Shown in pieces: positions 17,756-27,022 of a DNA stretch of 64,000 bases. Positions within the stretch are counted from its first letter, which is position 1. The number at the start of each line of letters is the position of its first letter. The DNA is from Candidatus Rokuibacteriota bacterium (lineage in GTDB: Bacteria; Methylomirabilota; Methylomirabilia; Rokubacteriales; CSP1-6), in assembly GCA_003220495.1 (NCBI GenBank), contig QHSP01000022.1, positions 62,001 through 126,000 of the forward strand, read 5' to 3'. Below the pieces are notes generated by a model, which was not told the DNA's origin, ran no database searches, and saw only the letters and a list, made by a program, of their open reading frames with translations. A program made the position numbers and the translations under genes.

Positions 17756-18556
17756 ATGCACCAGACCCTGTTGACGGTCGCGATCATCGGCTACGTCGCC
17801 GCGACGGGTCTCGCCTTGGCCTACCTGGTCCAGCGGGAGGAGTTGCTGCACCGCTTGGCCGCCCTGGCGACCCTGACGGCCTGGGTACTGCACACCGTCG
17901 CCCTGCTGACCTTGGCGATCGATCTGGGGCGCCCCCCGCTGGCCAGCATGCCTGAAGCCGTCTCGGTCTCTGTCTGGGTCGTCGTGCTGCTGGAGATGTG
18001 GATCGAGCGTCGCTACGGGCTCTCGGTCCTGGGCGCATTCGTCCTGCCCGTCGCCCTCGTGTTCAGCCTGCAGTCGACGCCGACGCGCTCGCTCATCGGG
18101 CCGACCCTCAGCGGCGCGTGGCTGTGGGTCCACATCGGACTGGCCCTCGTGGGCATCGCGGCGCTCGTGCTCAACTTCGCCGGCGCCGTCATGTATCTGC
18201 TGCAGGAGCACCAGCTCAGGACGAAGCGGCCGGGGACGTTCTACTACAGCCTTCCGGCGCTGGCCACCCTCGATCGGCTCACGTATCGGACCCTCGCCTT
18301 CGGGTTTCCCTTCTTGACGACCGGCTTGATCCTGGGCGTTCTCTGGGCGGGAACAGCCTGGGGCAGCGTCTTCACGTTCGACCCGCTCGCCCTCTCGTCC
18401 TACGTCGCGTGGGCGGTGTACGCGGCGACCCTGGCCGGACGCGCTGCGGGCGGCTGGCACGGCCGCCGCGCCGCGTATTTCGCGCTGGTTGGATTCGCCG
18501 TCCTCATGCTGACCCTCGGCGCCGGCCTGTTCCTGCCCGGAAAGCACGGCGGGTAG
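17756..18556 (+). CDS. CcsA/ResC-type cytochrome c biogenesis (HemX-like) membrane protein
   Basis: This 266-residue protein has about eight membrane helices. WVWVHIGLALVG-like and tryptophan-rich motifs occur here as GAWLWVHIGLALVGIAALVLN. SYVAWAVYAATL and WHGRRAAYFALVGF resemble CcsA, which moves heme to apocytochromes. Short homologues beside hemA are often called HemX and may affect glutamyl-tRNA reductase levels. GGAG is five bases before ATG 17756, preferred over a TTG at 17747. The hemA ATG follows the stop directly. The 17573-17755 gap has a weak possible promoter (TTGGGG 17696, TATGGT 17718). Confidence 0.85.
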   Translation: MHQTLLTVAIIGYVAATGLALAYLVQREELLHRLAALATLTAWVLHTVALLTLAIDLGRPPLASMPEAVSVSVWVVVLLEMWIERRYGLSVLGAFVLPVALVFSLQSTPTRSLIGPTLSGAWLWVHIGLALVGIAALVLNFAGAVMYLLQEHQLRTKRPGTFYYSLPALATLDRLTYRTLAFGFPFLTTGLILGVLWAGTAWGSVFTFDPLALSSYVAWAVYAATLAGRAAGGWHGRRAAYFALVGFAVLMLTLGAGLFLPGKHGG

Positions 18557-19825
18557 ATGGCGCTCTTCGTCGCGGGCCTCTCGCACCGGAACGCTCCGGT
18601 CGAGCTGCGCGAGCAGCTGGCCGTCGACGAGGACAAGCTGCGCGAGCTGCTGGGCGACATCGCCGCCGCGGGCGTCGTCCGCGAGGCGATCATCCTCTCG
18701 ACCTGCAACCGGGTCGAGGTGTACGCGGTGGCCGACGTGCCCGGCGAGGCGCGCGCCACGACGTTCCGCCAGCTCTGCCGCCACCGCGGCGTGGAGCCGG
18801 CCTCGGTGGAAGCGGTCCTCTACACCTACGCCGAGGGGGACGCGGTGCGCCACGCGTTCCGCGTCGCGTCGAGCCTCGATTCGATGGTGATCGGCGAGCC
18901 GCAGATCCTCGGCCAGGTGAAGGACGCCTTCGCGCTCGCCCAATCGTGCGAGGCGGTCGGCCCCGCGCTCCACTCGCTGTTCACGCAAGCGTTCGCGGTC
19001 GCGAAGAAGGTCCGGACCGAGACGGAGATCGCGCGGCACGCGGTGTCGGTCTCGTTCGCCGCGGTCGAGCTGGCCAAGAAGATCTTCGGCGGGCTCGAGG
19101 GCAAGGCCGTCCTCCTGGTCGGCGCGGGCAAGATGAGCGAGCTCGCCGCCCGCCACCTCGTCGAGCAGGGCGTGTTCCCGGTCTACGTCACCAACCGGAC
19201 GTGGGCGCGCGCCCAGGAGATGGCGCGCGCGCTCTCGGGCACCGCCGTGCCCTTCGACGAGCTCTCGACCGCGCTCGCCGCGGTGGACATCGTCATCACG
19301 TCCACGGCTGCGCCCGAGCCGGTGATCCGGCGCGAGATGGTCCAGCGCGTCATGCACGGGCGACGCGGACGCGCGCTGTTCTTCATCGACATCGCCGTCC
19401 CGCGCGACGTGGAAGGCGCCGTCGACTCGCTCGACGGCGTGTACTGCTACGACATCGACGACCTGAAGCAGGTCGTCGACGCGAACATCCGCGAGCGAGT
19501 CCGCGAAGCGCACCGCGCCGAGGCGCTGATCGACCGCGAGGTCGCGAAGTTCCTGGCGAAGCAGGGCGACGTCGAGGTGATCCCCACCATCGTGTCGCTC
19601 CGGGAGCGGCTCGAGGCGATTCGAACCGGCGAGGTCAAGCGGACGCTCGCGCGGCTTCCCGGGGCGACACCCGAGACGCGCGAGGCGATCGAGGCCCTGT
19701 CGACGGCGATCGTGAACAAGATCCTGCACGCGCCGATCACCAAGCTCCGGGAATCGTCCCGCGCCGGCTCGCCCCGGTCGTGGCTCGAGCTCGTCCACGA
19801 GCTCTTCGGTTTGACACGACGATGA
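18557..19825 (+). CDS. hemA: Glutamyl-tRNA reductase
   Basis: This 422-residue NADPH enzyme reduces Glu-tRNA to glutamate-1-semialdehyde, the first step of C5 heme synthesis. GLSHRNAPVELRE is at residues 6-18 and the catalytic Cys50 is in STCNRVEVY. GEPQILGQVKDAF is the conserved helix. LVGAGKMSELAARHL is the NADPH motif. A helical dimerisation region forms the C-terminus. HemL, which finishes the conversion to 5-aminolevulinate, is encoded at 24919. Confidence 0.97.
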   Translation: MALFVAGLSHRNAPVELREQLAVDEDKLRELLGDIAAAGVVREAIILSTCNRVEVYAVADVPGEARATTFRQLCRHRGVEPASVEAVLYTYAEGDAVRHAFRVASSLDSMVIGEPQILGQVKDAFALAQSCEAVGPALHSLFTQAFAVAKKVRTETEIARHAVSVSFAAVELAKKIFGGLEGKAVLLVGAGKMSELAARHLVEQGVFPVYVTNRTWARAQEMARALSGTAVPFDELSTALAAVDIVITSTAAPEPVIRREMVQRVMHGRRGRALFFIDIAVPRDVEGAVDSLDGVYCYDIDDLKQVVDANIRERVREAHRAEALIDREVAKFLAKQGDVEVIPTIVSLRERLEAIRTGEVKRTLARLPGATPETREAIEALSTAIVNKILHAPITKLRESSRAGSPRSWLELVHELFGLTRR

Positions 19826-19858
19826 AACCTGCCTGCGCTTTACCGGCGAGGGTTGATC

Positions 19859-19933
19859 GGGCGTGTCGGAGCCGGCTCGCGTCTATCTCAGGCCACCCTC
19901 GGTCCAAGGCATGCTCATGGCCCCCGCTACAAT
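19859..19933 (+). repeat. 75-bp dispersed intra-operon repeat, family 1, copy at hemC
   Basis: It begins GGGCGTGTCGGAGCC, contains CTCAGGCCACCCTCGGTCC and ends CCCCGCTACAAT. It matches 31820-31893 and 40000-40073 along its length. It lies between hemA and hemC and overlaps the hemC start codon (ATG at 19917 or 19911), so it supplies the translation start of hemC. TTGACA at 19811, just upstream, lacks a good -10 partner. Confidence 0.75.
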
Positions 19934-20846
19934 AACCATCAAGATCGGAACGCGCGGAAGCCCGCTCGCGCTGATGCAGGCCGAGAGCGTCGCCGCGCCG
20001 TTGCGCGCGCTGGGCAGCGACGTCGCGATCGTGCCGGTACGGACCGAGGGCGACCGGCGTCTCGAGGTCCAGCTGGCGACGATCGGCGGCAAGGGGCTCT
20101 TCGTGCGCGAGATCGAGGAGATGCTCCTCGCCGGCGCGCTCGACTGCGCCGTGCACAGCCTCAAGGATCTCCCGGCCGAGACGCCGGCGGGCCTCGCGCT
20201 CGCGGCGTTCCCCGAGCGCGAAGATCCGCGCGACGTCCTCGTGACGCGTGAGGCCCGCCGGTTCGAGGACCTGCGCCCGGGGGCGCGCCTCGGCACCGCC
20301 AGCCCGCGCCGGCGCGCGCTCGCGCTGGCGCTGCGCGCGGATCTCGTCGTCGAGCCGATCCGCGGCAACGTGGGCACCCGGCTCGGCAAGCTCGAGAGCG
20401 AGGGGCTGGACGGCGTCCTGCTCGCGGCGGCCGGGCTCAAGCGGCTCGGCGTGGCGCCGAGGCACGTGCAGGCGCTCGATCCAGACGCGTTCGTGCCGGC
20501 CGTTGGCCAAGGAGTCCTGGCCGTCGAGACTCGAGCCGACGATCGGCGCGTGCTGGCCGTCCTGAGCCGACTCGATCACGCCGCGACGCGCGCGTGCGCG
20601 CTGGCCGAGCGCGCGTGCCTCGGTCGTCTGGGTGCGTCGTGCAGCTCGCCGGTGGCCGCCCACGCCGTCCTGGACGGCACGAGGCTCCGGATGACCGCGC
20701 TCGTCGCGAGCGACGATGGGCGCAAGGTTCTCCGCGCTACCGCCTCCGGCGCCGCCGACGACGCGGAGCGCCTGGGCCGGCGAGCCGCCGAATCGCTGCT
20801 CGAACAAGGCGCAGCCACGGTGGCGCCGCTCAGGCCGGTGATCTGA
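19917..20846 (+). CDS. hemC: Hydroxymethylbilane synthase (porphobilinogen deaminase)
   Basis: This 309-residue enzyme polymerises four porphobilinogens. [16 protein letters not shown] is the N-terminus. [27 protein letters not shown] holds the catalytic Asp region. [12 protein letters not shown] and the dipyrromethane-cofactor Cys in [11 protein letters not shown] (near residue 241) are present. ATG 19917 gives a family-like start; ATG 19911 and a GTG at 19863 lie farther up inside the dispersed repeat. The stop overlaps hemD (TGATG). Confidence 0.96.
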   Translation: MAPATITIKIGTRGSPLALMQAESVAAPLRALGSDVAIVPVRTEGDRRLEVQLATIGGKGLFVREIEEMLLAGALDCAVHSLKDLPAETPAGLALAAFPEREDPRDVLVTREARRFEDLRPGARLGTASPRRRALALALRADLVVEPIRGNVGTRLGKLESEGLDGVLLAAAGLKRLGVAPRHVQALDPDAFVPAVGQGVLAVETRADDRRVLAVLSRLDHAATRACALAERACLGRLGASCSSPVAAHAVLDGTRLRMTALVASDDGRKVLRATASGAADDAERLGRRAAESLLEQGAATVAPLRPVI

Positions 20847-21688
20847 TGGGGCGAGTCGGTCGCGCGACCGTGGAGCGGCCCCTCGAGGGGCGGACGATCG
20901 TCGTCACCCGCGCGCGCGCCCAGGCGCAGCGATTCGTCGAGATCCTGGAGGCCGCGGGCGCGCGCGTGCTGCAGGCGCCGACGATCGTGATCGAGCCGCC
21001 GGCGTCGTGGGAGCCGCTCGACACGGCCATCGCCGCGCTCGAGTCGTTCGCGTGGGTGATCTTCACGAGCGTGAACGGCGTGGCCATGGTGGACCGGCGT
21101 CTGGCGGCGCGGGGCACCCCGTGGACGGCGATCGCCCGCAAGCGGGTGGCGGCGATCGGGCCGGCGACGGCGGACGCGCTCGCCGAGCACGGCGTCCGGC
21201 CCGAGGTCGTCCCGTCCGAGTACCGCGCCGAGGCGCTGGTCGACCGGCTTCGCACCGTCGTCGGGCCGGGAGACCGGGTGCTGCTGCCGAGGGCGAAGGA
21301 GACGCGCGACGTGCTGGTCGTCGAGCTCCGCCGGCTCGGCGCGGCCGTGACCGAGGTGCCGGCGTACCAGACCCGGCGCATCGACGACGGGGTCGTCCGT
21401 CTGCGCGAGGCGCTCGCGTCGGGCGCCGTCGACGCCGTCACGTTCACGAGCTCGTCCACCGCCCGGAATTTCGCCGAGCAGTTCAGCGACGAGGAGCGGA
21501 GCGCCTGGCGCGGGCGCATCACCGTCGCCTCCATCGGCCCGATCACGGCGGCGACGGCCGCCGAATACGGCCTGTCGACCGATGTCATGCCGAGCGAGTA
21601 CACGATCCCCGCGCTCGCGCGGGCGCTCGCCGATTACTTCGCCCGTGCCGCCTGGAATGCCGGCCGCCGACCCAGAAGGAGCGTGTGA
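20846..21688 (+). CDS. hemD: Uroporphyrinogen-III synthase
   Basis: This 280-residue protein closes and inverts ring D of hydroxymethylbilane. The family is weakly conserved. Visible features are [15 protein letters not shown] at the start, [27 protein letters not shown], and a second half with [17 protein letters not shown] and [18 protein letters not shown]. These form the two alpha/beta lobes expected. It is translationally coupled both to hemC (TGATG) and to hemB (TGATG). Confidence 0.93.
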   Translation: MGRVGRATVERPLEGRTIVVTRARAQAQRFVEILEAAGARVLQAPTIVIEPPASWEPLDTAIAALESFAWVIFTSVNGVAMVDRRLAARGTPWTAIARKRVAAIGPATADALAEHGVRPEVVPSEYRAEALVDRLRTVVGPGDRVLLPRAKETRDVLVVELRRLGAAVTEVPAYQTRRIDDGVVRLREALASGAVDAVTFTSSSTARNFAEQFSDEERSAWRGRITVASIGPITAATAAEYGLSTDVMPSEYTIPALARALADYFARAAWNAGRRPRRSV

Positions 21689-22674
21689 TGGCCCCTGCGA
21701 TGTTCCGTCCGAGACGTCTGCGCGAGAAACCGCTGCTGCGCAAGCTGATCCGTGAGACCGCGCTGGCGGTCGACGATCTCATCTATCCGCTCTTCATCGT
21801 CCACGGCCGCGGCGTTCGGGAGCCGATCGGCTCGATGCCCGGCCAGTTTCGCCTCTCCATCGACGAGATGGTGAAGGACATGAAGGACATCGCGAGCATG
21901 GGGATCCCGGGCGTCCTCCTGTTCGGGCTCCCGGTCGAGAAGGATCCGCGCGGCTCGGAGGCGTACGCCGAGGATGGCATCGTGCAGCAGGCGGTGCGGG
22001 CGGTGAAGGACGTGGTGCCCGACCTGCTGGTCGCCACCGACGTGTGCCTCTGTCAGTACACGAGCCACGGACACTGCGGCGTCGTCGAGGGCGGCACCGT
22101 ACGCAACGACCCGACGCTCGAGCTGCTGGCGCGCGTCGCGGTCTCGCACGCGGACGCCGGCGCGGACATGATCGCGCCCTCGGACATGATGGATGGCCGG
22201 GTCGGCGCGATCCGCGAGGCGCTCGACGAGGCGAGCTTCACCGACACGCCGATCATGGCCTACTCGGCGAAGTACGCCTCGAGCTTCTACGGCCCCTTCC
22301 GGGACGCCGCGGACTCGGCGCCGCAATTCGGCGACCGGCGGTCGTATCAGATGGATCCGGCGAACTCCGCCGAGGCCATGCGCGAGATCGCGCTCGACCT
22401 CGACGAGGGCGCGGACATCGTCATGGTCAAGCCGGCGCTGCCGTACCTGGACATCATCTCTCGGGCGAAGGCGGAGTTCGGCGTGCCGCTGGCCGCCTAT
22501 TCGGTCTCGGGCGAGTACGCGATGATCCGGGCCGCGGGCCGCCTGGGCTGGCTCGACGAGGAGCGCGCGATGATGGAGGCGCTCACGGCCATCCGTCGCG
22601 CGGGCGCCGACGTGGTGATCACCTACTTCGCCCGCGACGCCGCGCGTCTTCTCGAGCGTGGCGGTGTGAGCTGA
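21688..22674 (+). CDS. hemB: Delta-aminolevulinic acid dehydratase (porphobilinogen synthase)
   Basis: This 328-residue enzyme condenses two 5-aminolevulinates. [19 protein letters not shown] is a typical N-terminus. The cysteine-rich zinc site is complete in [14 protein letters not shown] (Cys near residues 120, 122 and 130), so this is a zinc-type rather than magnesium-only enzyme. Schiff-base lysines are in [14 protein letters not shown] (about 195) and [10 protein letters not shown] (about 247). AAGGAG precedes the overlapping start. Confidence 0.97.
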   Translation: MAPAMFRPRRLREKPLLRKLIRETALAVDDLIYPLFIVHGRGVREPIGSMPGQFRLSIDEMVKDMKDIASMGIPGVLLFGLPVEKDPRGSEAYAEDGIVQQAVRAVKDVVPDLLVATDVCLCQYTSHGHCGVVEGGTVRNDPTLELLARVAVSHADAGADMIAPSDMMDGRVGAIREALDEASFTDTPIMAYSAKYASSFYGPFRDAADSAPQFGDRRSYQMDPANSAEAMREIALDLDEGADIVMVKPALPYLDIISRAKAEFGVPLAAYSVSGEYAMIRAAGRLGWLDEERAMMEALTAIRRAGADVVITYFARDAARLLERGGVS

Positions 22675-22684
22675 GCCATGGCTC
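22673..22684. promoter_or_regulatory. 12-bp perfect palindrome upstream of the Rrf2 gene
   Basis: GAGCCATGGCTC lies at the hemB stop, 54 bp before the Rrf2 gene start. A 10-bp direct repeat (GTGAGCTGAG) also brackets this short spacer. It is a possible operator for the adjacent regulator, but a palindrome of this length can arise by chance in such DNA. Confidence 0.25.
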
Positions 22685-22737
22685 TGCGTGGCGAAGCGAA
22701 CCCTTCAATTCTGAACCGCGTGAGCTGAGCTGAGGAC

Positions 22738-23178
22738 GTGCGTATCTCAGCGAAGGGCGAGTATGCGATCCAGGCGGTGCTGGACCTGTCGCTCCACCGG
22801 GAGCGCGGCCTCACCGCCATTCAGGAGATCGCGCGGCGGCAGGCGATCCCGCAGCGCTATCTCGAGCAGGTGTTGCTCGCGCTGAAGCGCGCCGGTCTGT
22901 TGACGTCCAAGCGAGGGTCAGCGGGCGGCTACCAGCTCACCCGGCCGCCGGAGGACATCACGGTGGGGGACGTTCTGAGAGCGGTGGAGGGGACCGCCGC
23001 GCCCTTCGAGGCGCAGCGCCGCGGTGGCCGGGGCACGGGCGAGCGCCACGATCTGTCCGAGCTCTGGGACGAGATCTCGAACGCGGTCTCGAAGGTGGTC
23101 GATCAGCTCACCTTCGGCGATCTTGCCGTCCGGGCGCTCGCGCGCCGGAGCGCCGCGCGTCCGATGTACCACATATGA
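22738..23178 (+). CDS. Rrf2 family transcriptional regulator (CymR-like, no cysteines)
   Basis: This 146-residue protein begins MRISAKGEYAIQAVLDLSLH. It has the Rrf2 winged helix (IPQRYLEQVLLALKRAGLLTSKRGSAGGYQL) and DITVGDVLRAVEG. It contains no cysteine at all, so it cannot bind an Fe-S cluster in the way IscR or NsrR do. This fits the CymR/CysR branch, which controls sulfur and cysteine genes, often with cysteine synthase as partner. Its stop overlaps the start of a cysteine synthase gene (ATGA), supporting that role. The start is GTG, with GAGG upstream. Confidence 0.9.
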   Translation: MRISAKGEYAIQAVLDLSLHRERGLTAIQEIARRQAIPQRYLEQVLLALKRAGLLTSKRGSAGGYQLTRPPEDITVGDVLRAVEGTAAPFEAQRRGGRGTGERHDLSELWDEISNAVSKVVDQLTFGDLAVRALARRSAARPMYHI

Positions 23179-24098
23179 CCGCGCCGCCAAAGATCGCGAA
23201 GTCGGTGCTCGAGCTGGTCGGCCGGACTCCGATGGTCCGGCTGAACCGCCTGCCCAAGCCGGGCGGCGCGGTGGTCGCGGCTAAGGTCGAGTCGCTCAAT
23301 CCCGGGGGAAGCGTCAAGGACCGCATCGCCGTCGCCATGCTCGAGGACGCCGAGCGGCGCGGCGTGCTCAAGCCCGGCGCGACGATCGTCGAGCCGACCA
23401 GCGGCAATACCGGCATCGGGCTCGCGATGGCGGCCGCGGTGCGCGGCTACCGGCTGATCCTGACGATGCCCGATGACATGAGCGTCGAGCGCCAGCGCCT
23501 GCTGGCGCGGTTCGGCGCCGAGCTCCATCTGACGCCCGCCATCGAAGGCATGACGGGCGCGGTCCACGCCGCGCGCGAGCTGCTCCGCGAGCACCCCGAC
23601 TACTTCATGCCGCAGCAGTTCGAGAACCCGGCGAATCCGGAGGCGCACCGGCGCACGACGGCGCTCGAGGTCCTCGACGCGGTCGACGGCCGGCTCGACG
23701 CCTTCGTGGTCGGCGTCGGGACCGGCGGGACCCTCACGGGAGTCGGCGAGGTCCTCAAGGAGAAGATCCCGGCGGTCCGCATCGTCGCCGTCGAGCCCGC
23801 GGCGTCGCCCGTGCTCGCGGGCGGCAAGGCGCGGCCCCACGCGATCCAGGGCATCGGCGCCTCGTTCGTCCCCGGCGTTCTCAATCGCGCGATCATCGAT
23901 CGGATCATCCAGGTGCGCGACGAGGACGCGCTCGCGTGGTCGCGACGGCTCGCGCGCGAGGAAGGGCTCCTGGTCGGTGTCTCGGCCGGCGCCGCCGCGT
24001 TCGCCGCGTGCCTGGTCGCCGCGGAGATGACACCGAGCCAGCTGGTCGTCACGGTCCTCCCGGATACCGGCGAGCGGTACCTCAGTCCCGGAGGCTAG
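23175..24098 (+). CDS. Cysteine synthase (PLP-dependent, CysK/CysM family)
   Basis: This 307-residue fold-type II PLP enzyme has its Schiff-base Lys48 in [24 protein letters not shown] is the substrate loop. [16 protein letters not shown] binds the PLP phosphate. [13 protein letters not shown] is typical of O-acetylserine sulfhydrylases. Whether it takes free sulfide or a protein thiocarboxylate, and O-acetylserine or O-phosphoserine, cannot be decided by eye. The gene next to it encodes a CysO-like carrier, so carrier-borne sulfur is plausible. I leave the symbol open between cysK and cysM. Confidence 0.93.
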   Translation: MTAPPKIAKSVLELVGRTPMVRLNRLPKPGGAVVAAKVESLNPGGSVKDRIAVAMLEDAERRGVLKPGATIVEPTSGNTGIGLAMAAAVRGYRLILTMPDDMSVERQRLLARFGAELHLTPAIEGMTGAVHAARELLREHPDYFMPQQFENPANPEAHRRTTALEVLDAVDGRLDAFVVGVGTGGTLTGVGEVLKEKIPAVRIVAVEPAASPVLAGGKARPHAIQGIGASFVPGVLNRAIIDRIIQVRDEDALAWSRRLAREEGLLVGVSAGAAAFAACLVAAEMTPSQLVVTVLPDTGERYLSPGG

Positions 24099-24100
24099 AC

Positions 24101-24919
24101 ATGGCCGTGACGGTTTACATCCCGACGTCGTTTCGTCGGGCCACCGACAATCGCGATCGGATCCAGCTCGCCGCGAACGACGTGAGCCGGCTGCTCGATC
24201 AGCTCGAGGCCTCGTACGGCGGCCTGAAGGGGCTGGTGCGCGACGAGGGCGGCGAGGTGCATCACCACGTGAGCATCTACGTGAACAGCGAGGCGATCGA
24301 GTCCCTCCAGGGGCTTCGCACGCCTCTCAAGGACGGAGACGAGGTCGCGATCATCCCGGCGCTGGCCGGCGGGGCACGCACCATCGTCACGGCCGAGGAG
24401 CTCGAGGCGATCCGCCGGCAAGCCGTCGAGGAGTACCCGCGCGAGTCGTGCGGGGTCATTCTCGAGCAGGGCCAGCTGCGCCGGCTCGTCCGGTGCCGGA
24501 ACATCCAGGACGAGCTTCACGCCAAGGATCCACAGCGCCATCCGCGAGACGCGCGGACGGCCTACTTCATCGACCCCAAGGATCTTCTCCGCATCGGACG
24601 GCTCGAGGGCGAAGGGTACGAAATCGCCGTGATCTATCACTCCCATGTCGACGCCGGCGCCTATTTCTCGCCGACCGATCGTCAGCAGGCGCAGATCGGC
24701 GGCGAGCCGACGTACCCGGCGGCGACCTACCTGGTGACGTCCGTCATGGCGGGACGCGCCGAGGCGGTCGCCGCGTTTCGGTGGAACGCATCCGAGCGGG
24801 ACTTCGTGCCGGTCGCGCTCGACGCCGATCGCTGGCACTGGCACGAACGACTCTCGTTCGCGGCGGGCCGGATCTGGGAGCGGCTGGGCATCGGCGCGCT
24901 GCTCGGCCGGAGCTCCTGA
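24101..24919 (+). CDS. Fusion of CysO/MoaD-like sulfur carrier and JAMM (Mec+-type) protease
   Basis: This 272-residue protein has two domains. Residues 1-91 form a ubiquitin-like sulfur carrier resembling CysO/MoaD, with [30 protein letters not shown] and the di-glycine at 90-91. Residues 95-240 form an MPN/JAMM metalloprotease with Glu115 (ESCGV), His180, His182, Ser190 and Asp193 in HSH-x7-SPTD, a complete JAMM motif. In Mycobacterium CysO and Mec+ are separate: CysO carries sulfur as a C-terminal thiocarboxylate, CysM attaches it, and Mec+ clips off cysteine. Here carrier and protease are one chain directly after a cysteine synthase. GGAGG precedes the ATG. Confidence 0.9.
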   Translation: MAVTVYIPTSFRRATDNRDRIQLAANDVSRLLDQLEASYGGLKGLVRDEGGEVHHHVSIYVNSEAIESLQGLRTPLKDGDEVAIIPALAGGARTIVTAEELEAIRRQAVEEYPRESCGVILEQGQLRRLVRCRNIQDELHAKDPQRHPRDARTAYFIDPKDLLRIGRLEGEGYEIAVIYHSHVDAGAYFSPTDRQQAQIGGEPTYPAATYLVTSVMAGRAEAVAAFRWNASERDFVPVALDADRWHWHERLSFAAGRIWERLGIGALLGRSS

Positions 24920-26196
24920 TGCGCGACTCGAAGAGCCTCTTCGAAGCCGCCTCTCGCCTGATCCCCGGCGGCGTCAACAGCCCGGTCCGCGCCTTCCGCG
25001 GCGTCGGCGGCGAGCCGTTCTTCGTCGCGCGCGGTGAGGGCGCGCGGCTCTGGGACGTCGACGGCCGATCGTATCTCGACTTCCTCGGCTCGTGGGGACC
25101 GCTCATCCTCGGCCACGCCGCGCCATCGGTCGTCGCGGCCGTCACCGAGGCGGCGGCGCGCGGCACGAGCTACGGCGCGCCCACCGGGCTCGAGGTCGAG
25201 ATGGCCGAGGCGATCACCGCGGCCTATCCCTCGATCGAGCTCGTGCGGCTCGTCAGCTCGGGAACCGAGGCGGCGATGAGCGCGATCCGGCTCGCGCGCG
25301 GCGCGACCGGCCGATCCATCTTGCTGAAGTTCGACGGCTGCTACCACGGTCACGCCGACAGCCTGCTGGTGAAGGCCGGCTCCGGAGGCGCGACGTTCTC
25401 CATCCCCGACAGCGCCGGAGTGCCGGGCCCGCTCGCGCAGCTCACGGTCACCGCGCCGTTCAACGACCTCGACGCGGTCAGGTCGATCTTCCGCGAGCGC
25501 GGCCGCGAGATCGCGGCGGTCATCGTCGAGCCAGTGGCCGGGAACATGGGCGTCGTCCCGCCTCGTCCGGGATTTCTCGAAGGCCTGCGCGAGATCACGC
25601 GAGCTCACGACGCCGTGCTGATCTTCGACGAGGTCATCACCGGGTTCCGCGTCGCGTACGGCGGCGCCCAGGAGCTCTACGGCGTGCGTCCGGACCTCAC
25701 GTGTCTCGGCAAGGTCATCGGCGGCGGACTGCCCGTCGGCGCCTACGGCGGATCGCGACAGCTGATGAGCCACGTCGCGCCGCTCGGCGCCGTCTATCAA
25801 GCCGGCACGCTGTCGGGCAATCCGCTCGCGGTCGCCGCGGGGCTGGCGACCCTGGCGCGGCTGCGCGACCGCGAAGTCTATCGGCGCCTCGATGCGCTGG
25901 GCGCCGAGCTCGAGAGGGGACTGCGCGCCGGCGCCGAGCGCGCGCGCGTCCCGCTGACCGTCAACCGCGTCGGATCGATGCTGACGGGCTTCTTCTGCGA
26001 CGCGGCCGTGACCGACTACGCGTCGGCCAAGCGCTCCGACACCAAGCGCTACGCGCGCTACTTCCACGGGATGCTCGAGCGCGGCGTGTTTCTGGCGCCT
26101 TCGCAATTCGAGGCGGCCTTCGTCTCGCTCGCGCACACGGATGCGGACATCGCGCTCGCGGCCCGGGCCGCGGCCGAGGCGCTGGCCACCGCCTGA
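24919..26196 (+). CDS. hemL: Glutamate-1-semialdehyde 2,1-aminomutase
   Basis: This 425-residue PLP enzyme converts the HemA product to 5-aminolevulinate. [19 protein letters not shown] is the HemL N-terminus. [30 protein letters not shown] and [10 protein letters not shown] are class-III aminotransferase motifs. The PLP lysine is in [16 protein letters not shown] (near residue 264), and TLSGNPLA follows. The ATG overlaps the stop of the sulfur-carrier/protease fusion, so the cysteine genes are cotranslated within the heme operon. Confidence 0.96.
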   Translation: MRDSKSLFEAASRLIPGGVNSPVRAFRGVGGEPFFVARGEGARLWDVDGRSYLDFLGSWGPLILGHAAPSVVAAVTEAAARGTSYGAPTGLEVEMAEAITAAYPSIELVRLVSSGTEAAMSAIRLARGATGRSILLKFDGCYHGHADSLLVKAGSGGATFSIPDSAGVPGPLAQLTVTAPFNDLDAVRSIFRERGREIAAVIVEPVAGNMGVVPPRPGFLEGLREITRAHDAVLIFDEVITGFRVAYGGAQELYGVRPDLTCLGKVIGGGLPVGAYGGSRQLMSHVAPLGAVYQAGTLSGNPLAVAAGLATLARLRDREVYRRLDALGAELERGLRAGAERARVPLTVNRVGSMLTGFFCDAAVTDYASAKRSDTKRYARYFHGMLERGVFLAPSQFEAAFVSLAHTDADIALAARAAAEALATA

Positions 26197-26255
26197 GGCG
26201 GCGCGCGGCCGCGCCGTCGACTCGTCGCGCAGACCGCTCGAACCTCGTGAATCGA

Positions 26256-26285
26256 TTGACGGCCGGCGTGACTACGTGATAGCGT
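26256..26285 (+). promoter_or_regulatory. Possible promoter of the alternative complex III operon
   Basis: TTGACG (26256-26261) and TAGCGT (26280-26285) are 18 bp apart in the 132-bp gap between hemL and the pentaheme cytochrome gene. The -35 is good and the -10 poor. GGAGG at 26309-26313 stands 15 bases before the first ATG. Confidence 0.35.
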
Positions 26286-26328
26286 TCACGAGCAATCTAG
26301 AAAACCGCCGGAGGGCGATCGACCGTCG

Positions 26329-26922
26329 ATGATGGCGAAGGCAGGAGTAGGCGCACTCGGCGCAGCGCTCCTGGCCGTTCTGGTCTTCCTGGCGATTTCG
26401 TCCTGGAGCCGCCAGCCGGCCGCCGCCGCGAAGCCCTCGGCGCAGCCCATCAACTTTCCGCACAACGTCCATGTCGGCACCTACAAGATCGACTGCCAGT
26501 ACTGCCACAGCGACGCGCGCCGCTCGGAGTACGCGGGCCTTCCGTCCGTCGAGCGCTGCATGGGGTGCCACAAGATCGCCGCTGCCGACAAGCCGGAGGT
26601 CAAGAAGATCGCCGAGTACCACGCGAAGAAGGAGCCAATCCCCTGGGTGCGCGTGAACAAGCTGCCGGAGTTCACGTACTTCCCGCACAAGGCGCACATC
26701 CGCGCGGGCCTCAAGTGCCAGGGCTGTCATGGACCCGTGGAGACCATGACGACCTTCGCAGCCGAGACCGGACCGTCGCTGACGGTCGACCTGCTGCATC
26801 TCGTGGGCTTCAAGCCGGCGCCGCCGCCTCTGACCATGGGCTGGTGCGTCGAATGCCACCGGGTGCAGAACGCAACGGCCGGCCGGCATGCCCCGCTCGA
26901 CTGCGTGACATGTCATCACTGA
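26329..26922 (+). CDS. actA: Alternative complex III subunit A, pentaheme cytochrome c
   Basis: This 197-residue protein has an N-terminal membrane anchor or uncleaved signal (residues 6-24) and five CxxCH heme sites: Cys56, Cys77, Cys130, Cys173 and Cys192. Extra histidines (FPHNVH, FPHKAH) can serve as sixth ligands. Pentaheme ActA is the periplasmic electron-transfer subunit of alternative complex III, which oxidises quinol in place of the bc1 complex. It opens the six-gene actABCDEF series here. Confidence 0.92.
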   Translation: MMAKAGVGALGAALLAVLVFLAISSWSRQPAAAAKPSAQPINFPHNVHVGTYKIDCQYCHSDARRSEYAGLPSVERCMGCHKIAAADKPEVKKIAEYHAKKEPIPWVRVNKLPEFTYFPHKAHIRAGLKCQGCHGPVETMTTFAAETGPSLTVDLLHLVGFKPAPPPLTMGWCVECHRVQNATAGRHAPLDCVTCHH

Positions 26923-27022
26923 AAACAAAGCCACGAGTGTCCATCACTCGCACCCTCGTCGGATGCGGGCTGGAGCCGTCGATGAAATTGCGCCACGCGT
27001 GTCCGTGCGGAGAACCACGTAG

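Noticed and set aside
19811-19839. TTGACA at 19811 as a hemC promoter
   Set aside because: No acceptable -10 box lies 16-18 bp downstream, and the sequence overlaps the end of hemA.
23936-24100. Longer N-terminus for the sulfur-carrier/protease protein
   Set aside because: It would overlap the end of the cysteine synthase in another frame. The ATG at 24101 has GGAGG and starts directly at the carrier domain.
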